A DNA stretch of 64,000 nt, from positions 3,534,001-3,598,000 of the forward strand of contig NZ_CP151637.1 in assembly GCF_038397755.1 (NCBI RefSeq). The letters are read 5' to 3'. The notes beneath the pieces are model-generated. The model was not told where the DNA came from and searched no databases. It saw only the letters and a program-made list of their open reading frames with translations. Position 1 is the stretch's first letter. Each line of letters starts with the position of its first letter. Source of the DNA: Microbacterium sp. LWH7-1.2 (GTDB lineage Bacteria > Actinomycetota > Actinomycetes > Actinomycetales > Microbacteriaceae). This document shows positions 18,088-26,839 of this stretch, one piece after another. Both the position numbers and the translations under genes were made by a program.

Positions 18088-19875
18088 TCAGCGGGGAAGG
18101 CCGGCCTGCGTCGCATGAAGGTGGGCGTAGCGGCCTTCGGCGGCGACGAGGGCGTCGTGACCGCCGACCTCGACGACCTCGCCGTGCTCGAGCACCACGA
18201 TGCGGTCGGCCTGGCGGATCGTCGACAGGCGGTGCGCGACCACGAGCGTGGTCCGGCCCTTCATCAGGCGGTCGAGGGCCTCTTTCACCAGCTCCTCCGA
18301 CTCGGGGTCGAGGGCCGACGTCGCCTCGTCGAGCAGGAGGATGCGGGGATCGCGCACCAGCGCCCGCGCGATCGCGAGCCGCTGGCGCTGCCCGCCCGAC
18401 AGGCGTGCGCCGCGCTCGCCCACCACGGTGTCCCACCCGTCGGGGAGCCGGTCGACGAACTCGGCGGCGTTCGCGTCGCGCAGCGCGGCGTGCAGGCGCT
18501 CGTCCGACACGTCGTCGAGGCCGTACGCGATGTTCTCGCGGATCGTCCCCTCGAAGAGCACCGACTCCTGCGGCACCACCGACACCGACTGGCGCACGGT
18601 GCGCAGGTCGAGGGCCTGCATGTCGACGCCATCGAGCAGGATGCGACCCGCCGTCGGGCGCACGAAGCCCAGCACGAGGTTGAGCATCGTCGACTTGCCC
18701 GAGCCCGACGAGCCCACGAAGGCCACGGTCTCGCCCGGCGTGATGTCGAGCGAGATGTCGTGCACGGCATCCCGCTCCGCCTCGTCGTACCGGTGCGACA
18801 CGTGCTGCAGCTCGAGGTGGCCGCCGACGTGTGCGACCGCGCGCTTGCCCTCGTTCTGCTCGAGGTCGGGTTCCTGCAGCACCTCCGAGATCGACCGCAT
18901 CGACTCCATGCCGCGCGCGCCGACCGGGATCAGCATGAGCAGCTGGGTCAGGCCGCCGGTCAGCAGCGTGAAGTAGGTCGACAGCAGCACGACCTCGCCA
19001 GGGGTGATGGGGAGGAGGCCCGTGAGGGAGAAGACCGCGGCGAGCACGAGGCATCCCACTCCCAAGAGCTGCATCGCGACCCACGAGATGGAGGCCACAT
19101 GCCCGTTCAGCATGTCGAGGTGCAGGCCCGCCCGACGCACGCCGTCGGCGCCGGACGCGACACGCGTGACGGCCGTCCGCTCGAGGCCGTGCGCGCGGGT
19201 GACGGGGATGAGCGAGGCCATCTCTCCCACCCGCGCGGAGAGGGTCTCGACCTCGCGACGGAACACCTCGTTGCGCTCGCGCGAGCGGTTGCGCAGTCCG
19301 TAGCGGATGCCGATGGCGATGGGGATCGCGAGCGCGTAAACCGGCAGGAACTGCGGCACGGCGATCGCGGTCATCGAGATGGCGCCGATCACGACCATGG
19401 TGGCCGACAGCAGGGGGTGGGTCACCTGCTGGAGCATGAGTTCGATGTTCTCGACGTCGCGCACGACCTTCGTCTGCACGATCGACGAGCTCACCCTGGT
19501 GTGGTAGCCGATGGAGAGGCTCTGCAGCCGCGCCGCGAGCGCGTTGCGCAGGTCGGCCCCTGTGTCGCGCACGACCGTCATGAAGTTGCGCGTGTAGACG
19601 ATGTGCATCGGGTAGTTCTGGACGAGCAGCACCGCGGCCACCCCGAACCAGATGAGCACCGTCGAGACCTCGCCGCCGGTCGCGACGATGTCGATGATGC
19701 GTGCCGTCACGACCGGCAGGAACCACAGGGGGATCTCTTTGCAGGCGAAAGCGAGGATGGCCAGCGTCATGCGGCCGGGCCGCCGGGCGAGCAGCTTCAG
19801 CACGGAGCGGCCGGGGCGCGGATTCTGTGCGATCGAGATGATGGGAACCGGTCCGGTAAACGCTTTCTGCGTCAT
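18088..19875 (-). CDS. ABC-type exporter half-transporter (fused membrane and ATPase domains)
   Basis: 595 residues from the ATG at 19875, which overlaps the LacI stop by 4 bp. The first ~330 residues are a six-helix type IV exporter domain (for example EIPLWFLPVVTARIIDIVA). The ATPase domain has Walker A GSSGSGKST, signature LSGGQRQR, Walker B ILLLDEATSALDPE and H-loop VVAHRLST. Such proteins act as homodimers exporting lipids, drugs or peptides. Translational coupling to a sugar-type regulator is odd for an exporter and suggests it removes or secretes something linked to sugar growth. The substrate is unknown. Confidence 0.93.
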   Translation of the reverse strand: MTQKAFTGPVPIISIAQNPRPGRSVLKLLARRPGRMTLAILAFACKEIPLWFLPVVTARIIDIVATGGEVSTVLIWFGVAAVLLVQNYPMHIVYTRNFMTVVRDTGADLRNALAARLQSLSIGYHTRVSSSIVQTKVVRDVENIELMLQQVTHPLLSATMVVIGAISMTAIAVPQFLPVYALAIPIAIGIRYGLRNRSRERNEVFRREVETLSARVGEMASLIPVTRAHGLERTAVTRVASGADGVRRAGLHLDMLNGHVASISWVAMQLLGVGCLVLAAVFSLTGLLPITPGEVVLLSTYFTLLTGGLTQLLMLIPVGARGMESMRSISEVLQEPDLEQNEGKRAVAHVGGHLELQHVSHRYDEAERDAVHDISLDITPGETVAFVGSSGSGKSTMLNLVLGFVRPTAGRILLDGVDMQALDLRTVRQSVSVVPQESVLFEGTIRENIAYGLDDVSDERLHAALRDANAAEFVDRLPDGWDTVVGERGARLSGGQRQRLAIARALVRDPRILLLDEATSALDPESEELVKEALDRLMKGRTTLVVAHRLSTIRQADRIVVLEHGEVVEVGGHDALVAAEGRYAHLHATQAGLPR

Positions 19876-20882
19876 GCCGACATGGTACTGGCGCGAACGA
19901 TCAGTTCGGGCCGATAGACCACGTTCCCGAGTTCGGGGCCCGCGATGCCGCTGATCCGGGCGAGCAGCATCTCCGCCGCGGTACGGCCCATCTCGTGGGC
20001 CGGCTGGCGGACGGAGGTCAGCGGGACGCCGGCGATCGCCGCGAACTCGATGTCGTCGTAGCCGACCACGGCGATGTCCTCGGGCACCCGCACGCCGCGG
20101 GAGATGAGGCCGTGCACGAGTCCGATGGCGAGGTGGTCGTTCGAGGCGACCACCCCGTCGGGACGATCCGCGGGAGAGCGGGCGGCGAGCTGCTCGCCGA
20201 AGGCCACGCCGCGGTCCGAGGTGGTGCGCTCGGTCCAGATCGGCTCGAGAGTCGCGCCCTGATACGCCGCGACGGCGAGGCGTGCGCCCTGCAGTCGCTC
20301 CCGCACCTGGCGCACTTCTTCGCGCGCGCCGACGAAGGCGAGCCGTCGCCGCCCGGTCGCGAGCAGGTGCTCGGCGGCGAGCCGGCCACCGGCGACATCG
20401 TCGAACGACACCGAGGGCAACTCGCCGGTGTCGTCGATCGCGTCGACCAGGACGACCGGGATGCCGCGGCCTCGCAGACGCTGCAGCCAAGGTTCGAGGG
20501 GACCGAACGGGCTCACCAGCGCCCCCTCGACCTGCACGCGCTCGAACAGTTCCAGGTGATCGCGCTCCTTCGTCACGTCGTCGCTCGAGTTGCCGACCAG
20601 CACGCGCAGGCCCGCGCCGGAGGCGGCCTCCTCGGCGCCGGCGACCATGTCGGCGAAGAAGGGGTTCGCGATGTTGATGACCGTCATGCCGAGAAGGCCC
20701 GACCGTCCGGCTCGCAGCTGCTGGGCCGCCTGCAGCGGTACGTACCCGAGCTGGTCGGCGGCTGAGCGCACGCGGTCGACCAGGCGCTCGCTGACCATGT
20801 GCGGGCGGTTCAGGGCGTTCGAGACGGTGCTGATCGAGACGCCCGCGCGCTCGGCGACGTCGCGGATGCCGACTCGCTTCAT
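19872..20882 (-). CDS. LacI-family transcriptional regulator (regulator 1)
   Basis: 336 residues from the ATG at 20882 (MKRVGIRDVAERAG), the usual position for a LacI start; an upstream in-frame codon at 20912 is less likely. The N-terminal helix-turn-helix has [20 protein letters not shown] and a hinge region LRAGRSGLLG. The rest is a periplasmic-binding-protein-like sugar sensor (VVASNDHLAIGLVHGL, IAVVGYDDIEFAAI). It is transcribed with the ABC exporter (ATGA overlap). A class-A operator about 75 bp upstream suggests autoregulation. Its likely targets are the class-A sites at 1193, 1226, 16623 and 17921. Confidence 0.92.
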   Translation of the reverse strand: MKRVGIRDVAERAGVSISTVSNALNRPHMVSERLVDRVRSAADQLGYVPLQAAQQLRAGRSGLLGMTVINIANPFFADMVAGAEEAASGAGLRVLVGNSSDDVTKERDHLELFERVQVEGALVSPFGPLEPWLQRLRGRGIPVVLVDAIDDTGELPSVSFDDVAGGRLAAEHLLATGRRRLAFVGAREEVRQVRERLQGARLAVAAYQGATLEPIWTERTTSDRGVAFGEQLAARSPADRPDGVVASNDHLAIGLVHGLISRGVRVPEDIAVVGYDDIEFAAIAGVPLTSVRQPAHEMGRTAAEMLLARISGIAGPELGNVVYRPELIVRASTMSA

Positions 20883-20952
20883 GTCGTTCGTCCTGTCCTG
20901 CTCGCCCGGCATGGGCCCGGGGCGGATGCCCCCGCGCGTCCGATCCGACTAT

Positions 20953-20966
20953 GGTAGGCGCTTTCC
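20953..20966. promoter_or_regulatory. LacI-type operator upstream of regulator 1
   Basis: GGTAGGCGCTTTCC has the same GGCGCTTTCC half as the operator at 1193, with a weaker left arm. It lies about 75 bp before the LacI start and overlaps a possible -10 box (CATAGT on the minus strand), consistent with autorepression. Confidence 0.5.
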
Positions 20967-21026
20967 GACATGAGGGAGGCCCTCGCAGCGCTGTCTGATC
21001 GTTACCTCCGCGTTACGAGGAGACAT

Positions 21027-21089
21027 TTGACGAATCGCGCACCGCCGCCTACTCTTCAATCGAAGCGGTTCGAAATCGAAGCGGTTCGA
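21027..21089 (+). promoter_or_regulatory. Promoter and tandem operators of the second CUT1 importer
   Basis: TTGACG (21027-21032) and TACTCT (21050-21055) are 17 bp apart, the best promoter match in the window. Two copies of the 14-bp palindrome TCGAAGCGGTTCGA follow at 21060-21073 and 21076-21089, centres 16 bp apart, covering the expected transcription start. The AAGCGGTT core fits the LacI-family AAnCGnTT pattern. The same class of site occurs at 29484 near the GH95 and GH42 starts. The 21-kb operon therefore looks LacI-repressed. Apart from this, the 330-bp gap 20883-21213 holds only the regulator-1 operator and the leader ORF. Confidence 0.75.
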
Positions 21090-21148
21090 CGGATGAACCT
21101 CGATCCCGCCCCTCGGTAGAGCGGCAGCCACGTACACGAAGGAGTGAC

Positions 21149-21217
21149 ATGGAACGGTGTCATGCTCACCCGACGGCATCCCGCGCGGATGCCTCGCACC
21201 CGGGTCCGGTCCGATGA
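21149..21217 (+). CDS. Predicted 22-codon leader peptide coupled to the permease
   Basis: ATG at 21149 preceded by GAAGGAG at 21138-21144, the only strong ribosome-binding site in this leader. It reads MERCHAHPTASRADASHPGPVR and ends with TGA at 21215-21217. The stop overlaps the permease ATG (21214) as ATGA, exactly like true gene pairs here. The permease start has no ribosome-binding site of its own. Inside the ORF, GGCATCC and GGATGCC (21175-21192) can form a 7-bp hairpin. It resembles no family I know and may be only a ribosome-loading device. Confidence 0.5.
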   Translation: MERCHAHPTASRADASHPGPVR

Positions 21218-22215
21218 CCACGCAGGCCCAGGCGCAGACCGTCTTCCAGGAGGCGGCGGTCCACAACCTGGAGAAAGCCACGAAGAAGGTACGTGGCCGC
21301 CGGCCGCGGCCCGCGGGGAGCCGGACGTCGTTCACACTGTTCCTCTGCATCGTCCCGTTCCTGATCCTCGCGTTCGTATTCTCGTACCTCCCGCTGTACG
21401 GCTGGATCTATTCGCTGTACGACTACAAGCCGGCGCTCGGTCTCGAGGGCAGCGAGTTCGTCGGGCTCCAGTGGTTCCAGATGCTCGTGAGCTCGCCCAC
21501 CCAGATGGCGCAGATCAGCCAGGTGATGATGAACACCCTCGCGATCAGCTTCCTGGGGATCGCGACATCCGTCCTGCCGCTCTTCTTCGCGATCCTCCTC
21601 AACGAGATCAAGGCGCCGTGGTTCCGCAACTCGGTGCAGACGCTCACGGCCCTCCCGAACTTCATCTCGTGGGTGCTCGTCTACATGATCGCGTTCTCGC
21701 TGTTCTCGAGCTCGGGGCTCGTGAACGACGTGCTCAACGACGCCGGACTGATCACGGCACCGATCAAGTTCCTCGACTCCGACCAGAACGTCTGGCTCAC
21801 GATGACGCTCTGGAGCATCTGGAAGGGGCTGGGCTGGGGGGCGATCATCTACCTCGCCTCGATCGCGGGCATCGACCAGTCGCTCTACGAATCGGCCCGC
21901 ATCGACGGCGCCGGCCGGTTCCAGCTGATGCGGTACATCACGATCCCGCAGTTGATGCCGACCTATCTCGTGCTGCTGCTGCTGTCGATCGCGAACATCC
22001 TCAACAACGGGATGGAGCAGTACTACGTGTTCCAGAACGCGTTCAACAAGGAGTGGATCCAGGTGCTGGATCTGTACGTCTACAACATCGGCATGACCGG
22101 CAACAGCCTGTCGCTCGCCACCGCGGTCGGCATGCTGAAGAGCCTCATCTCGGTCGCCCTTCTGCTCACCGTCAACGCGGTCTCCAAGCGCGTCCGCGGC
22201 GAATCGATCGTCTGA
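21214..22215 (+). CDS. CUT1 ABC permease (LplB-type)
   Basis: 333 residues from the ATG at 21214. An in-frame GTG at 21157 would add 19 residues, but it has no good ribosome-binding site and would overlap the leader ORF. A ~35-residue basic N-terminus precedes six membrane segments, the first being FLCIVPFLILAFVFSYLPLYGW. The EAA loop is ESARIDGAGRFQLMRYITIP. LplB/YteP-type permeases pair with YtcP/LplC-type permeases and large LplA-type binding proteins, exactly the arrangement here. They usually import oligosaccharides. Nearby xyloglucan-type hydrolases suggest the cargo. No ATPase gene is adjacent. Confidence 0.9.
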   Translation: MTTQAQAQTVFQEAAVHNLEKATKKVRGRRPRPAGSRTSFTLFLCIVPFLILAFVFSYLPLYGWIYSLYDYKPALGLEGSEFVGLQWFQMLVSSPTQMAQISQVMMNTLAISFLGIATSVLPLFFAILLNEIKAPWFRNSVQTLTALPNFISWVLVYMIAFSLFSSSGLVNDVLNDAGLITAPIKFLDSDQNVWLTMTLWSIWKGLGWGAIIYLASIAGIDQSLYESARIDGAGRFQLMRYITIPQLMPTYLVLLLLSIANILNNGMEQYYVFQNAFNKEWIQVLDLYVYNIGMTGNSLSLATAVGMLKSLISVALLLTVNAVSKRVRGESIV

Positions 22216-22225
22216 GAGGCCCGAC

Positions 22226-23182
22226 ATGACCACGACGATGACCAAGACGCTCACCACCGCGAAGAAGGGCGACACCTCGGCGCGCTATCGCAGCTCGCCC
22301 GGCGACATCATCTTCCGCCTCCTGAACTACGCCCTCTTCTTCCTCTTCGCGCTGATCTGCGCGTACCCGTTCTACTACCTGATCATCAACTCGGTCAGCG
22401 CGAACGACCTCTCGGCTCTCGGCGACGTGCGCCTGTGGCCGGTCGGATTCCACCTGTCGAACTACGGCCAGGTGTTCCAGCTGCAGGGCCTGCCGATGGC
22501 GACCGTCGTGAGCATCGGCCGCACGGTCATCGGCACGGCTCTCACCGTGCTGGCATCGGCGTTCCTCGGGTTCATGTTCACGCAGACCCGCATGTGGGGG
22601 CGGAAGTTCTGGTACCGCTTCCTCATCATCACGATGTACTTCAGCGCGGGCCTCATCCCCGTGTTCATCATCATGAAGACGCTGGGGCTCACCAACAACT
22701 TCTGGGTCTACGTGCTCCCGTTCGTCGTGCAGCCGTTCAATGTCATCCTCGCCAAGACCTACGTCGAGTCGATGCCGAGGGAGCTGCAGGAGGCCGCCGA
22801 GGTCGACGGCGCCAACATCCTGCAGGTGTTCTTCAGGGTCTACCTGCCGAATATGACGCCGATCCTCGCGACGATCGCGATCTTCAGCGCGGTGACGCAG
22901 TGGAACAGCTTCCAGGACACGCTCATCTACATCACCGACCAGAGTCTGTACACACTGCAGTACCTGCTCTACGTCTTCATCAACCAGGCGTCGAGCCTCG
23001 CGCAGGCGGCGCAGAACGCCGGCGGCGACCTCGGCCAGATCGCCGGGCTCGCCACAGAGCAGACGCCGACGTCCATACGGATGACCGTCTCGGTGCTCGT
23101 CGTCCTGCCCATCATGTTCGTCTACCCCCTGTTCCAGCGCTTCTTCGTGAAGGGCATCATGCTGGGCGCCGTCAAGGGTTGA
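22226..23182 (+). CDS. CUT1 ABC permease (YtcP/LplC-type)
   Basis: 318 residues, starting 10 bp after the LplB-type gene. The Thr/Lys-rich N-terminus (residues 1-30) is cytosolic. The first helix includes LNYALFFLFALICAYPFYYLIINSV. The EAA loop is EAAEVDGANILQVFFRVYLP. It ends FFVKGIMLGAVKG, the characteristic YtcP-type C-terminus. A long loop with INQASSLAQAAQNAGG before the last helix is also usual in this subfamily. It forms the channel with the preceding permease. Confidence 0.92.
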   Translation: MTTTMTKTLTTAKKGDTSARYRSSPGDIIFRLLNYALFFLFALICAYPFYYLIINSVSANDLSALGDVRLWPVGFHLSNYGQVFQLQGLPMATVVSIGRTVIGTALTVLASAFLGFMFTQTRMWGRKFWYRFLIITMYFSAGLIPVFIIMKTLGLTNNFWVYVLPFVVQPFNVILAKTYVESMPRELQEAAEVDGANILQVFFRVYLPNMTPILATIAIFSAVTQWNSFQDTLIYITDQSLYTLQYLLYVFINQASSLAQAAQNAGGDLGQIAGLATEQTPTSIRMTVSVLVVLPIMFVYPLFQRFFVKGIMLGAVKG

Positions 23183-23215
23183 CGGCGGCCACGAACCACC
23201 AAGAAAGGAAGAGCA

Positions 23216-24967
23216 ATGAAGCTTCGAAAGAAGGTGTCCCTGGCCCTCGTGGCGCTCCTCGCGGCCGGCTCACTCGCCTCCTGCACCGCGGGCGGCGGTG
23301 ACGACCAGGGCGCGATCGACCAGTTCCCCGCGAAGTGGGACGAGGAGATCACGATCGACGTCTTCGACAGCGTCGCGAACTACATGGGGATCCAGCCGGG
23401 CTGGTTCGCCAAGGTCGTCAAAGACAAGTTCAACATGAAGCTCAACATCATCGCCCCGAACATCGCGGGTGGCGGTGACACCCTCTACAACACGCGCGTC
23501 GCAGCCGGCGAGCTGGGCGACCTGATCGTCACCCAGAAGGGCGAGAAGCTCGACGAGCTGATCCAGGGTGGCCTAGTGATGGACGCGTCGAACTACTACC
23601 CCGCGATGGAGAGCCTGTCGAAGTACGACCGGGCCGTCGAGCATCTCAACGACGGCGACGACGGCATCTACGGCTTCCCGACCCAGGTGTCGTCGCTGCA
23701 GCCGACCGAGTCGTCGGAAGGCGTGAACCCCACGTACGGAGCATTCGTGCGCTGGGACTACTACAAGGAGCTCGGCTACCCCGAGATCGGCACCCTCGAG
23801 GATCTCTTGCCCGTGCTCGCCGACATGCAGGCGGCGCACCCCACCGGCGACAACGGCCAGCCCACCTACGCCTTCTCGCTGTTCAAGGACTGGGACGGCA
23901 ACATGATGACGACGGCCAAGGCGCCCTCGGCCTACTACGGCTACGAGGAGATCGGCTTCGTGCTCGCAAAGGCCGACGGCTCGGACTACCAGAGCAACCT
24001 CGACCCCGAGGGCGAGTACTTCCGCAACCTGAAGCTGTACTTCGACGCGAACCAGCTCGGACTCGTCGACCCGGAGTCGACGACGCAGAACTACGACACC
24101 ATGTTCACGAAGTTCCAGAACGGCCAGGTGCTGTTCTCGTGGTGGTCGTGGCTGGGACAGTCGGCCTACAACACCGAGCAGAACATGGCCGCCGGCAAGG
24201 GCTTCCAGATCGCGCCGATGGCGGATCAGACGATCTACTCGAACGGCGCCGAGGCCTACGGCGGCAAAGCTGTCTTCGCGATCGGCTCCAAGGCCGAGGA
24301 CCCCGAGCGCATCGCCGCGTTCATCGACTGGCTGTACTCCGCGGAGGGCATCTACGCGAACGCCGGCTCGGTCATGGGCACGGCAGGCCCGCAGGGCCTC
24401 ACGTGGGATCTCAACGACGCGGGCGAGCCCGAGCTCACCGAGCTCGGTCGCCAGGCGCTCCTCGAGGGCGGCGCAACCGTTCCCGAGGAGTGGGGGGGCG
24501 GCACTTTCAAGGACGGCGGCTCACAGATCAACATGTCTGCCGTGCTCCTGATCGAGACCGATACCGAGACGGGGCTCCCGTACAGCTACACCTCCTGGCC
24601 GACGTACCAGGCCGGAATCGCCAACCCGCTGACCGAGGACTGGTCGGCGAAGATGGGCGGCGCGACCTCCACCATGGAGTACCTGCAGGCGAACGACCAG
24701 CTGCTCGTCGCGCCGGGCGCGAGCTTCGAGACTCCCGCCGACACGTCTGAGATCGAGACCCTGCGCAACCAGATCAAGGAGATCATCAAGCAGTACTCGT
24801 GGCAGATGGTGTTCGCCGAGAACGAGGCGCAGTTCGAGTCGCTCCGCGACGAGCTCATCGAGACCGCGAACGGCCTCGGCTTCGAGCAGGTGCTCGAGTT
24901 CGACATGGCCAACGCGAAGTTGCAGAACGACGCGCGCGAGGCCGTCGTGAAGGAGTTCGCAGGCTAG
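23216..24967 (+). CDS. LplA/YtcQ-type large extracellular sugar-binding lipoprotein
   Basis: 583 residues, the larger size typical of LplA/YtcQ-type binding proteins. Start ATG at 23216 with AAGGAAGAG upstream. Signal peptide MKLRKKVSLALVALLAAGSL and lipobox LASC (Cys23). The mature part has ITIDVFDSVANYMGIQPGWF and many surface aromatics (FSWWSWLGQSAY, YSYTSWPTYQAG) suited to stacking on an oligosaccharide. It completes the operon with the two permeases, and a strong hairpin follows its stop. The ligand is inferred to be a xyloglucan-type oligosaccharide from the flanking hydrolases. Confidence 0.9.
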   Translation: MKLRKKVSLALVALLAAGSLASCTAGGGDDQGAIDQFPAKWDEEITIDVFDSVANYMGIQPGWFAKVVKDKFNMKLNIIAPNIAGGGDTLYNTRVAAGELGDLIVTQKGEKLDELIQGGLVMDASNYYPAMESLSKYDRAVEHLNDGDDGIYGFPTQVSSLQPTESSEGVNPTYGAFVRWDYYKELGYPEIGTLEDLLPVLADMQAAHPTGDNGQPTYAFSLFKDWDGNMMTTAKAPSAYYGYEEIGFVLAKADGSDYQSNLDPEGEYFRNLKLYFDANQLGLVDPESTTQNYDTMFTKFQNGQVLFSWWSWLGQSAYNTEQNMAAGKGFQIAPMADQTIYSNGAEAYGGKAVFAIGSKAEDPERIAAFIDWLYSAEGIYANAGSVMGTAGPQGLTWDLNDAGEPELTELGRQALLEGGATVPEEWGGGTFKDGGSQINMSAVLLIETDTETGLPYSYTSWPTYQAGIANPLTEDWSAKMGGATSTMEYLQANDQLLVAPGASFETPADTSEIETLRNQIKEIIKQYSWQMVFAENEAQFESLRDELIETANGLGFEQVLEFDMANAKLQNDAREAVVKEFAG

Positions 24968-24982
24968 CACGCCGGTACGAAG

Positions 24983-25017
24983 CGAAGGGCTCGGGATGCC
25001 GCATCCCGAGCCCTTCG
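24983..25017 (+). terminator. Rho-independent-type hairpin after the LplA-type gene
   Basis: Arms 24983-24999 and 25001-25017 are perfectly complementary over 17 bp around one unpaired C, 16 nt after the stop codon at 24967. There is no U-tract beyond TCGTCATG, as is common in high-GC actinobacteria. Confidence 0.75.
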
Positions 25018-25073
25018 TCATGCCCTCGTGCACTCCGCCCCGCTTCGTCGCGCCGCTCCGCCTCGCCGGTTCA

Positions 25074-25123
25074 GGTGGCGCAACACGCGGAGTGACTCTC
25101 GCGATTCCGCGTGTTGAGCCACC
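25074..25123. repeat. Intergenic inverted repeat (18-bp arms)
   Basis: Arms 25074-25091 and 25106-25123 are complementary except for one position, with a 14-nt loop. It lies in the 269-bp gap between the convergent LplA-type and YesL genes, beyond the terminator. It could end the minus-strand transcript or be an extragenic palindrome. The rest of this gap shows no gene. Confidence 0.55.
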
Positions 25124-25236
25124 CGAGTGGGTCGTTGGTGCGCGCGAACGCGAGCGGGAATGAGCCGGGACCGCGGGAGGAAGGCGGGGACGGATGCTGC
25201 GGGCCGCGGCATCCGTCACCACGAAAGCCCGAGGGG

Positions 25237-25842
25237 TCAGGCCTCGTGGCGGGTGAAGACGCTGCGGAAGATGAAGGCCGTGGCGTAGGCGCCGACGGAG
25301 AAGCCGATCGTCGCCACGAGGATCGCGACGGGCGGGAACAGGATCGTCAGGGCGACCGCCGTCACGGGGATCACGAGCGCCCCCAGGGTGCGCACCGGCT
25401 CCGCGGCAGGCAGCAGCAGCGCGTTCTTGAGGGTCTGGCGCACACTGTTCTTGAAGTACGCGACCTGCGCCATCGCGAACAGGAACGCGGCGAAGAGGTA
25501 GACGGCGCCGATCACGGCGAGGGTCCCGGCGACTCCCGCGAACAGGGCGGAGTGCGAGAACCAGAACACGCTCGAGAAGCCGAGCAGCACCGCGGGAAGC
25601 AGCAGGCACAGCATCAGCACCGTCGCGCGGCCGAAGTTCGCCCGGAACGCGGGGAAGAAGTCCTTGAGGGGGCGTCCGCTCTCGTCGTCGGAGTAGCGGA
25701 TCGCCACCTCGTACAGCGCGCTCGTCGCGGCGCCGATCGTCACGATCGGCAGGCACACGACGATGTAGAGAAGGTTGAGCCCGACGAACGTCAGGAATGT
25801 GGAGAAGCCTCCGAGCGCGCGGCTGTCGGGGTCGATCCTCAT
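25237..25842 (-). CDS. YesL/DUF624 family membrane protein
   Basis: 201 residues with about five hydrophobic segments. The N-terminus is typical of YesL: a short leader, then FLTFVGLNLLYIVVCLPIVTIG followed by ATSALYEVAIRY and a loop with DDESGRPLKDFFPAFRANF. YesL-like proteins are common in carbohydrate operons, and their molecular role is not established. The ATG at 25842 is 7 bp after the LacI stop, so the gene is the third in the GH95-LacI-YesL operon. Another, more divergent relative sits in the galactoside operon (12588-13232). Confidence 0.85.
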   Translation of the reverse strand: MRIDPDSRALGGFSTFLTFVGLNLLYIVVCLPIVTIGAATSALYEVAIRYSDDESGRPLKDFFPAFRANFGRATVLMLCLLLPAVLLGFSSVFWFSHSALFAGVAGTLAVIGAVYLFAAFLFAMAQVAYFKNSVRQTLKNALLLPAAEPVRTLGALVIPVTAVALTILFPPVAILVATIGFSVGAYATAFIFRSVFTRHEA

Positions 25843-25849
25843 GCGGTGT

Positions 25850-26839
25850 TCACAGCGCCGCCGGCGCTCCGGTCAGCGCCGGCGGCAGCAGCCGCACGGC
25901 GGGCTTCGCGCCGCTCGCCAGGATCTCGCAGATCATGTCGGTCGCGGCCGCGCCGATCGCCTCGGCGGGCACGGCGATGCTGTCGGCGAGCCCCGGCACC
26001 GAGCGCGCCACGTCGTCCGGGCACAGCGCCAGGATGGCGGGCTCGTCGCCCCGCTGACGACCGCGTTGGGCGATCGCCGTCGCGACATGGGGGAGTGCGC
26101 CCTCGTTGTGCACGAAGAAGCCGGTGATGCTCGGGTCCTCCGTCATGACGCCGTCGACCGTGGCGATGGACTCGGCCGAGCTCGGGCACGCGTGCACCGT
26201 GCCGTGAACCTCGTTCGCCTCGCACGCCGCGAGGAAGCCATGCGCCAGGCGTTCGGCGTAGGCGGTGTGGCGCGCCATGACCTCCGGCGGCGAGCCGATC
26301 AGGGCGAGCCGGCGATGCCCGAGCGCGACGAGCCTGTCGACGGCGAGCCAGCCCGCGGCCTCGAAATCGAAGTCGACGCAGGGGATCGCGCGGCGACCCG
26401 CGGGCAGGCCGATGAGCACGCTGGGGTGGTCGAGGCCCGACAGCGTGTCGATGCGGGGGTCGTCGGACTCCACGTCCATGACCAGCAGTGCGTCGACCAT
26501 CGATCCCTTGGCCGCCCGCTGCAGCGCCTTGGAGTCGTCGCTCGCGATCAGCAGGATGTCGTAGCCGTGCTTGCGCGCCTGTGTGACGACGCCCGTGACC
26601 ACCTGCATGACGACGTGCACGTCGACGCCCGTGCGCAGCGGCGCCTGCAGACCGATGACGTTCGTCGAGCGGGACGCCAGCGAGCGCGCGCCCGCGTGCG
26701 GGCTGAAGCCCAGGCTGTCGATCGCCTTCTCGACGCGGTCGCGCGTCTCCTGCGAGATGGCCCGCTTGCCGCTCATCACGTACGACACCGTCGAGATCGA
26801 CACGCCCGCCTTCTGCGCGACGTCCGCGATCGTCACCAT
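25850..26839 (-). CDS. LacI-family transcriptional regulator (regulator 2)
   Basis: 329 residues. The ATG at 26839 overlaps the GH95 stop (ATGGTGA) and is preceded by a GGGGGA ribosome-binding site inside GH95. The helix-turn-helix is [22 protein letters not shown]. The recognition helix differs from regulator 1 at SYVM versus SNAL. The hinge is [14 protein letters not shown] and the sensor domain follows. Its position between GH95 and YesL, and the class-B operators (TCGAAGCGSTTCGA-like) at 21060, 21076 and 29484, make it the probable repressor of the importer and of both hydrolase operons. Confidence 0.92.
   Translation of the reverse strand: MVTIADVAQKAGVSISTVSYVMSGKRAISQETRDRVEKAIDSLGFSPHAGARSLASRSTNVIGLQAPLRTGVDVHVVMQVVTGVVTQARKHGYDILLIASDDSKALQRAAKGSMVDALLVMDVESDDPRIDTLSGLDHPSVLIGLPAGRRAIPCVDFDFEAAGWLAVDRLVALGHRRLALIGSPPEVMARHTAYAERLAHGFLAACEANEVHGTVHACPSSAESIATVDGVMTEDPSITGFFVHNEGALPHVATAIAQRGRQRGDEPAILALCPDDVARSVPGLADSIAVPAEAIGAAATDMICEILASGAKPAVRLLPPALTGAPAAL

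Noticed and set aside
19857..19867. AAACGCTTT within the exporter start as another LacI operator
   Set aside because: It lies inside the first codons, only the core matches, and it has no promoter next to it.
16594..19917. Very long plus-strand open frame (1107 codons) opposite the oxidoreductase and exporter
   Set aside because: It is antisense to two well-supported genes, has Arg/Gly/His-rich composition without domains, and reflects the low stop frequency of high-GC DNA.
21157..21213. GTG at 21157 as the permease start
   Set aside because: It lacks a ribosome-binding site at proper spacing and would overlap the leader ORF, and the added 19 residues look unlike CUT1 N-termini. ATG 21214 has the coupled ATGA overlap.
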